A stretch of DNA of 5,414 nt from CAYJOG01 sp964371695 [NCBI: uncultured bacterium] (GTDB lineage Bacteria; CAYJOG01): contig CAYJOG010000022.1 in assembly GCA_964371695.1 (NCBI GenBank), positions 1,976-7,389 of the forward strand. Direction: 5' to 3'. Under the pieces are notes generated by a model. It had not been told where the DNA came from. It saw nothing but the letters and a program-made list of their open reading frames with translations, and searched no databases. This document shows, piece by piece, positions 1-2,959 of this stretch. The translations under genes and the position numbers were made by a program. Each line of letters starts with the position of its first letter. Within the stretch, counting starts at the first letter, position 1.

Positions 1-652
1 AATGGTGGTTGAAACAATAAGAGCAGGAATAGGGTCACCCCCGCGTGGTGAGCACGGGGAAAAGTGTCTCCTGACGAAAATAGGGCAGGCGCTGATAGAT
101 TTCGCGGTCGCTGGGGCCGATGTCGTCCAGGTTGGCAGAGAGGTGCCGCAGGGGGTTCACACGGGGGGAGCCGTCTTCGTGGCGGGTGACCACGTTGGGA
201 ATGTCGCGGATGGCGTCCACACTGCGCTGGCCCATCAGCGCCACGGCCATGTCCAGCACCGATTCCTCGGCTTCGCCCCGCACCAGGGCGTCAAAGGCGC
301 TGTCGCGAATGGCGTCGGGATAAAACGTGGGGTGCGGCCCCCCCATGATGACCGGCAGGTGGGGGTGGGTGTTTTTGACCGTGCGGGCCACGTGCTCGGC
401 CCAGCCGTGGCTGCCGCTGATGACGGGCACCCCCACAAACAGCGGGTTGGTTTCTTCAATGAGCGCGGCCAGGCGTCTGGTGTTGCCAAACACCTCCACC
501 CACGGCGTAAACCCGGCCCGCTTGAGCACCGTGCTGAGAAAACCCACCCCCAGCAGCTCGTGCCACACGTTCTGCACAAACAGCACATTGCCTTCGCCTT
601 GTTGAGAAAAAGGCTGCACCGGAGCCACCGGGGCGCTTGCGGTCTGGGGCAT
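1..652 (-). CDS. B12-binding-domain radical SAM protein, N-terminal part, candidate selenoprotein (in-frame TGA)
   Basis: The first 205 codons read as a cobalamin-binding-type domain. A Rossmann-like N-terminus (residues about 22-50, with HELLGVGFLS at 31-40) leads to VPVISGS near 75-81, then GGPHPTFYPDAI (104-115) and RGEAEE (125-130), which are hallmarks of B12-binding radical SAM proteins. The linker ends in VLTTRG (200-205), the usual lead-in to the CxxxCxxC motif that holds the SAM-binding 4Fe-4S cluster. The next codon is TGA (35-37), and the same frame continues PYSCSYCFNHH to the window edge. The motif is therefore complete (C210, C213) except that its first cysteine is encoded by TGA. 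I read this as selenocysteine 206. A conventional reading would be a truncated 205-aa protein or a pseudogene. The start is the ATG at 652-650; no strong Shine-Dalgarno precedes it. The gene is transcribed divergently from the 762 gene. Substrate and reaction are unknown. Family assignment is confident, recoding is inference. Confidence 0.85.
35..37 (-). other. In-frame TGA at first cysteine of the radical SAM motif: candidate selenocysteine codon
   Basis: On the minus strand the codons read GGG TGA CCC TAT TCC TGC TCT TAT TGT, giving G-(TGA)-P-Y-S-C-S-Y-C. Family knowledge places cysteine exactly at the TGA. Coding resumes with typical family residues (PYSCSYCFNH), so this is neither a natural C-terminus nor a frameshift. 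A TGT or TGC to TGA point mutation or a sequencing error would look the same. TGA appears to act as a normal stop elsewhere: the gene at 996 ends in TGA overlapping the trpF start, which argues against a global reassignment. The 34 bases available downstream show no strong bacterial SECIS hairpin. Confidence 0.65.
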
Positions 653-658
653 GCAGAA

Positions 659-664
659 AGGCTA
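659..664 (-). promoter_or_regulatory. Candidate -10 box (TAGCCT) of the radical SAM gene, leaderless geometry
   Basis: Read on the minus strand, TAGCCT matches TANNNT and lies six bases before the ATG at 652, so transcription would begin at or next to the start codon. No Shine-Dalgarno sequence is visible. A poor -35 candidate (TTCCGA, positions 688-683) lies 18 bases upstream. The call rests mainly on the identical spacing at the divergent gene. Confidence 0.35.
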
Positions 665-749
665 ACATCCAAGTCCCGAAAATCGGAAAGAAGAGTTAGG
701 TTTTGCGGGCAGATGGTGTCGAAACCATGCTTTTTTGCAGCATGTGCGC

Positions 750-755
750 TACAAT
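750..755 (+). promoter_or_regulatory. Candidate -10 box (TACAAT) of the 762 operon, leaderless geometry
   Basis: TACAAT differs from the consensus TATAAT at one position and is separated from the ATG at 762 by only TTGGCC. That places the transcription start at about the A of the ATG. No Shine-Dalgarno is present in the spacer, which fits a leaderless mRNA. I found no good -35 hexamer at 16-18 bases. The rest of the 653-761 spacer holds a short CCGA/TCGG stem (676-686) and a hairpin followed by T6 (709-736). Confidence 0.4.
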
Positions 756-761
756 TTGGCC

Positions 762-980
762 ATGGCGCGCACGGCCACCACACCAAAGCTGCCCCGGAAA
801 ACCCCGTCTTCTTCCGCTGCCGCCACCGGAGCCAAGGAACGCCCCGATGTGCTGGTGCTTCATTCCCCCGACGGCACGGTGCGAAAAATCGGCAGGGGTT
901 TGAAATCCACCGGCCACAAACTGACCGATCAGGAAAAAGCCATGTGGGATGAAATTCTGGGCAAGCAGGAATGGCTGTAA
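762..980 (+). CDS. Small protein of unknown function (72 aa)
   Basis: I do not recognise this protein. Residues 1-26 are rich in Pro, Ser, Thr, Ala and basic residues, low in complexity and probably disordered. Residues 27-50 (RPDVLVLHSPDGTVRKIGRG and following) look like a short beta hairpin. The C-terminal third (TDQEKAMWDEILGKQEWL) looks helical and acidic. It has no cysteine, signal peptide or membrane segment, so it is probably cytoplasmic. The ATG at 762 was chosen because a -10-like TACAAT sits just before it and the TTG further upstream in frame has no support. It is the first gene of an apparent three-gene unit ending in trpF; the next start is 15 bases after its TAA. Being real rather than chance is supported by the promoter and the tight spacing, but I have no homology evidence. 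Confidence 0.55.
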   Translation: MARTATTPKLPRKTPSSSAAATGAKERPDVLVLHSPDGTVRKIGRGLKSTGHKLTDQEKAMWDEILGKQEWL

Positions 981-1011
981 GCCACAGGAACGTGCGTGGC
1001 TTTTCATTTTT
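979..1011 (+). terminator. Terminator-like hairpin covering the start of the next gene
   Basis: AAGCCAC (979-985) pairs perfectly with GTGGCTT (996-1002) around a ten-base loop, and a T-rich tract (TTCATTTTTTT, 1003-1013) follows. The form is that of a weak intrinsic terminator placed right after the TAA of the 72-aa gene. The loop holds the AGGA Shine-Dalgarno (986-989), and the 3' arm holds the GTG start (996-998) of the following gene. It may therefore act as a partial terminator or as a translational coupling element rather than a full stop. Confidence 0.45.
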
Positions 1012-1298
1012 TTGAAACGGATCGGTGGAAATGGTCCATCAAGAAAACATATCCCCAAAGTCCGGCGGACAGGGAAGCGCTCAATCGGTGGGTTCGCACG
1101 GAGTTTAACGAAGGGCTGATGGCGAAAACCGAAGAAGCAGGGATTTCAAGGGAGCAGAGTTTCCACCGCAAACACCTGAACGATTCCGACCTCATGGGTT
1201 ATTTTTCCAGATCGTTGAATCACCCGGACTACATTTTTTGGGGTTGGCTGGAAGTGGACGGGATCTGGCAGCCGCCAGAGAAACGAAAAAAAACGTGA
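996..1298 (+). CDS. Tryptophan-rich protein of unknown function (100 aa)
   Basis: I do not recognise this protein. It contains six tryptophans in 100 residues (W11, W13, W32, W82, W84, W91), no cysteine and no signal or membrane segment. The middle is charged and probably helical (about 24-68), and the tail is basic (EKRKK). The GTG start at 996 is the first possible start after an upstream in-frame stop and has AGGA six bases before it (986-989). The only in-frame ATG is codon 42, at 1119, which would give a 59-aa product. Its TGA stop (1296-1298) overlaps the GTG start of trpF, which suggests translational coupling. By eye the codons are less GC-rich than in trpF and the TamB-like gene, so it may have a different history. 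Reading-frame integrity and spacing support it; function is unknown. Confidence 0.55.
   Translation: MAFHFFETDRWKWSIKKTYPQSPADREALNRWVRTEFNEGLMAKTEEAGISREQSFHRKHLNDSDLMGYFSRSLNHPDYIFWGWLEVDGIWQPPEKRKKT
1286..1293 (+). other. A8 run with A-AAA-AAA slippery phasing before the trpF overlap
   Basis: Eight adenines precede CGTGA. In the frame of the 996 gene they read CGA AAA AAA ACG TGA, so a -1 slip on the two lysine codons avoids the TGA and continues as AAC GTG AGC into the trpF frame. The phasing is that of A-AAA-AAA slippery heptamers such as those in dnaX-type frameshifting. The run is also long enough for polymerase slippage. I see no strong downstream stem or clear upstream stimulatory Shine-Dalgarno. 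Confidence 0.4.
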
Positions 1299-1969
1299 GC
1301 GCCGCCCTCTCCCCGTCTCCTTTCCCCTTCACCATCAAGGTCTGCGGCCTCACCCGCAAAGAAGACGTGCTGGCGGCGGTGGAGGCCGGGGCGGACGCCG
1401 TGGGTTTTGTGCTGGTGGGGGGACCGCGAAAAATCAACGCCCACGAGGCGGGCATTCTGGCTTTGTTTGTGCCGCCGGAAAGCGGCGTGAAACGGGTGGC
1501 GCTGATTTCACAGGCCGACCAGCTTCACCCCCGCGAGGCCAAGTGGTTTGACCTCATACAGGTGCATGGTGAACACAGCCCGGAAGAACTCACGGCCTTC
1601 AGCCACCGTTATGGCCTGCCGGTTTTTCCCGCCCTGGCGGCGCGGGAAGATTTCACTTCACGGGCGACGGCGGCCCTGGCCGCGCCGGGTGTGGCGGCGG
1701 TGCTGGTGGACGCCCACGTGCCCGGCCAGTTGGGGGGCACGGGGCAAACCGTGGACTGGCTGGCGGTGGGGGCGCGCCCGGCGGCGCTGTTGCCATTGGT
1801 GCTGGCGGGGGGGCTGAAACCAGAGAACGTGGCCACGGCCATTGCCCAGGCCCGGCCCCAGGCAGTGGACGCCAGCAGCGGCCTGGAATCTGCCCCCAGC
1901 GTGAAAGACCACGAAAAAATCAGGGCCTATGTTCAGGCGGCAAAAACGGCATTTGCAGAGTGCCGATAG
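1295..1969 (+). CDS. trpF: Phosphoribosylanthranilate isomerase
   Basis: TrpF isomerises N-(5'-phosphoribosyl)anthranilate to the 1-deoxyribulose phosphate form (CdRP), the third step of tryptophan biosynthesis from chorismate, in the cytoplasm. The 224-aa product is a normal (beta/alpha)8-barrel length. The signature is clear: KVCGLTR at 15-21 with catalytic Cys17, DAVGFVL (34-40), FDLIQVHG (85-92), VFPALAAR (110-117), VLVDA (136-140) with catalytic Asp139, GGTGQTVDW (147-155), LAGGLKPENV (170-179) and the phosphate-binding VDASSGLE (191-198). The GTG at 1295 overlaps the TGA of the preceding gene as GTGA. The frame is open upstream to a TTG at 1238, but that start would lie inside the upstream gene and lacks support. 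No Shine-Dalgarno is evident, so initiation is probably coupled. The first dozen residues (SAALSPSPFPF) are a short non-conserved lead. Other trp genes are absent from the window. Confidence 0.96.
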   Translation: MSAALSPSPFPFTIKVCGLTRKEDVLAAVEAGADAVGFVLVGGPRKINAHEAGILALFVPPESGVKRVALISQADQLHPREAKWFDLIQVHGEHSPEELTAFSHRYGLPVFPALAAREDFTSRATAALAAPGVAAVLVDAHVPGQLGGTGQTVDWLAVGARPAALLPLVLAGGLKPENVATAIAQARPQAVDASSGLESAPSVKDHEKIRAYVQAAKTAFAECR

Positions 1970-2002
1970 AAGCCATCTCGCTCAAATGAGAGAGATGGCT
2001 TC
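1969..2002 (+). terminator. Hairpin after trpF, probable transcription terminator
   Basis: An 11-bp perfect stem pairs 1969-1979 (GAAGCCATCTC) with 1992-2002 (GAGATGGCTTC). A smaller CTCA/TGAG stem lies inside, separated by a G/A mismatch. It begins on the last base of the trpF TAG. No strong T-run follows on either strand, so termination may be inefficient. Its position between convergent genes supports a gene-end role for one or both strands. Confidence 0.55.
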
Positions 2003-2030
2003 AAGTGGTTCATTTGGTTAAAAATGAGGA

Positions 2031-2086
2031 GTAGGTGCGGTGTCCCCACCGCACTGTTACAGCAGCGATGGGGACATCGCTGCTAC
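2031..2086. repeat. Tandem hairpin pair with complementary loops (REP-like element)
   Basis: Hairpin A pairs GTGCGGTG (2035-2042) with CACCGCAC (2047-2054) around the loop TCCC. Hairpin B pairs AGCAGCGATG (2061-2070) with CATCGCTGCT (2075-2084) around the loop GGGA. The loops are complementary, and the whole apices TGTCCCCA and TGGGGACA are exact reverse complements. The outer ends GTAG (2031-2034) and CTAC (2083-2086) also complement each other. The form resembles dispersed extragenic palindromic (REP/REPIN-type) elements, but only one copy is visible here. The remaining spacer to 2135 contains a G9 tract (2114-2122) and nothing else I can identify. Confidence 0.6.
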
Positions 2087-2135
2087 GCATTTTGAGTCGG
2101 ATGAACCACCAGCGGGGGGGGGTATCAGCACCCTG

Positions 2136-2915
2136 CTAAAAATCCAGGCTCCGGCGCTGCTCCAGAAACAGGCTGGTTTCGCTTTCGTGGTCTACGGCGG
2201 TGGTGAGGTAACTGCCGGGGCTGAAGCGCCATTTCACGCTCATCAACCGGCTTTGCTCCTGGTCGAACTTCTGCTCGTAGTGCAGCAGAAAATCGTTTTT
2301 CACTTCCCGCTCCACCAGCAGGAACAGGTCGTTGTTTTCGGTGAGGGTCACATCCAGCGACTCAAACCCCAGGGCGCGGCCCTGCTGGCTGAACAGCGCA
2401 CTGGTATACACCCCCGCCACTTCGCCCAACTGGTTGCGCAGGGCGGCAGAAAAATCGCCCGTCTCCAACGCGCCTTCCACCAGATCGCGCCGCAACAGCA
2501 GCGCCAGGATTTCCTTCTGGTCCATGGGGGGGCTGGCGGTGAACAGCGCCGTGGCGGTGGGCGGCTCCACGCCGGGCGGGGTGTCGCCGGTGTCGGGCAA
2601 CTGGATTTCGTTCAGCGGACCTTTGAGCGCCACCGAGATATCGCGCCCCCGCACACGGGCGCGTGCCTTGATGTCCACCTCTGGCCACAGGCCGGTGATG
2701 GGCTTGAAATGCAGCAGGCCGCCTTTTTCCATGACAAAGCGGTTGTTGAGCAAAAGCAGTTCGCCGTGTTGCAGCGTCATCTGACCCAGCAGGCTGGGAG
2801 GCCCGTGGGCCGAGGCCACGCGGCTTGCGCCCGACACCGCCATGCTCAGTGTGCGGGCAGGGCCGCGGATTTCCATGCCCGCCGGGTGTGTGTTCAGCAA
2901 CACGTCATATTCCAT
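2136..2915 (-). CDS. TamB/DUF490-family protein, C-terminal domain as separate ORF (259 aa)
   Basis: This ORF carries the conserved C-terminal domain of TamB-like proteins. LLGQMTLQHGELLLLNNRFVME (42-63) is the usual run of short beta strands. PEVDIKARARVRGRDISVALKG (78-99) follows, then the hinge KGPLNEIQL (98-106) and SPPMDQKEILALLLRRD (128-144), the family's signature stretch. The end is a beta-strand series closing on a terminal Phe (RRSLDF), reminiscent of outer-membrane-type C-termini. No cysteine is present and the product would be periplasmic, but the fragment alone has no signal peptide. The ATG at 2915-2913 has AGGGG eight bases upstream (2928-2924), so separate translation is possible. 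The ORF probably derives from the same gene as the upstream 2957-5414 fragment. Without an export signal a separately made product would be expected to stay in the cytoplasm, which favours a pseudogene or a sequence error. Confidence 0.85.
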   Translation of the reverse strand: MEYDVLLNTHPAGMEIRGPARTLSMAVSGASRVASAHGPPSLLGQMTLQHGELLLLNNRFVMEKGGLLHFKPITGLWPEVDIKARARVRGRDISVALKGPLNEIQLPDTGDTPPGVEPPTATALFTASPPMDQKEILALLLRRDLVEGALETGDFSAALRNQLGEVAGVYTSALFSQQGRALGFESLDVTLTENNDLFLLVEREVKNDFLLHYEQKFDQEQSRLMSVKWRFSPGSYLTTAVDHESETSLFLEQRRSLDF

Positions 2916-2959
2916 GCCGAGAGCCCCTGGCTGGCCGCCACGGCGCGGTCATAGGGCTA
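2916..2959 (-). other. Disrupted junction in the TamB-like gene: in-frame TAG plus -1 frame change
   Basis: The upstream fragment ends ATG TAG (TAG at 2959-2957). Read through, the frame gives PYDRAVAASQG, which fits the family spacing before the next beta strand. It would then run off-frame to a TGA about 20 codons later. The downstream ORF is in the -1 frame. Restoring one base in the G4 run (2927-2924) would give PYDRAVAASQGALGMEYDV, continuous with the 259-aa ORF. Two lesions, a nonsense codon and a one-base deletion, therefore separate the two parts. The same G4 run serves as a plausible Shine-Dalgarno for the downstream ATG. Confidence 0.6.

Noticed and set aside
35-37. Global reassignment of TGA to an amino acid (for example Gly, Trp or Cys codes)
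   Set aside because: TGA is a sensible stop in the GTGA overlap at 1295-1298, and the TGA in the radical SAM gene is the only one interrupting an otherwise good coding frame at a conserved residue.
35-652. A naturally short 205-aa B12-binding-domain protein ending at the TGA
   Set aside because: The protein would stop right at the first residue of the iron-sulfur motif while the next eleven codons encode the correct continuation, which is unlikely for a natural C-terminus.
2-952. Long plus-strand open frame (316 codons) opposite the radical SAM gene
   Set aside because: It is antisense to a clearly recognisable protein, runs through the divergent promoter region and the 762 gene, and its translation is His/Arg/Gly-rich with no family resemblance, typical of a GC-rich shadow frame.
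1238-1294. Upstream TTG start for trpF
   Set aside because: The extra 19 residues lie inside the preceding gene, have no Shine-Dalgarno and extend beyond the family's usual N-terminus. The GTG at 1295 forms a standard stop-start overlap.
2957-2959. Pyrrolysine at the TAG of the TamB-like gene
   Set aside because: Reading through the TAG gives only about 20 more codons before a TGA, because a frame change is also needed to reach the C-terminal domain. Pyrrolysine alone does not restore the protein. TAG also ends trpF and the C-terminal TamB ORF.
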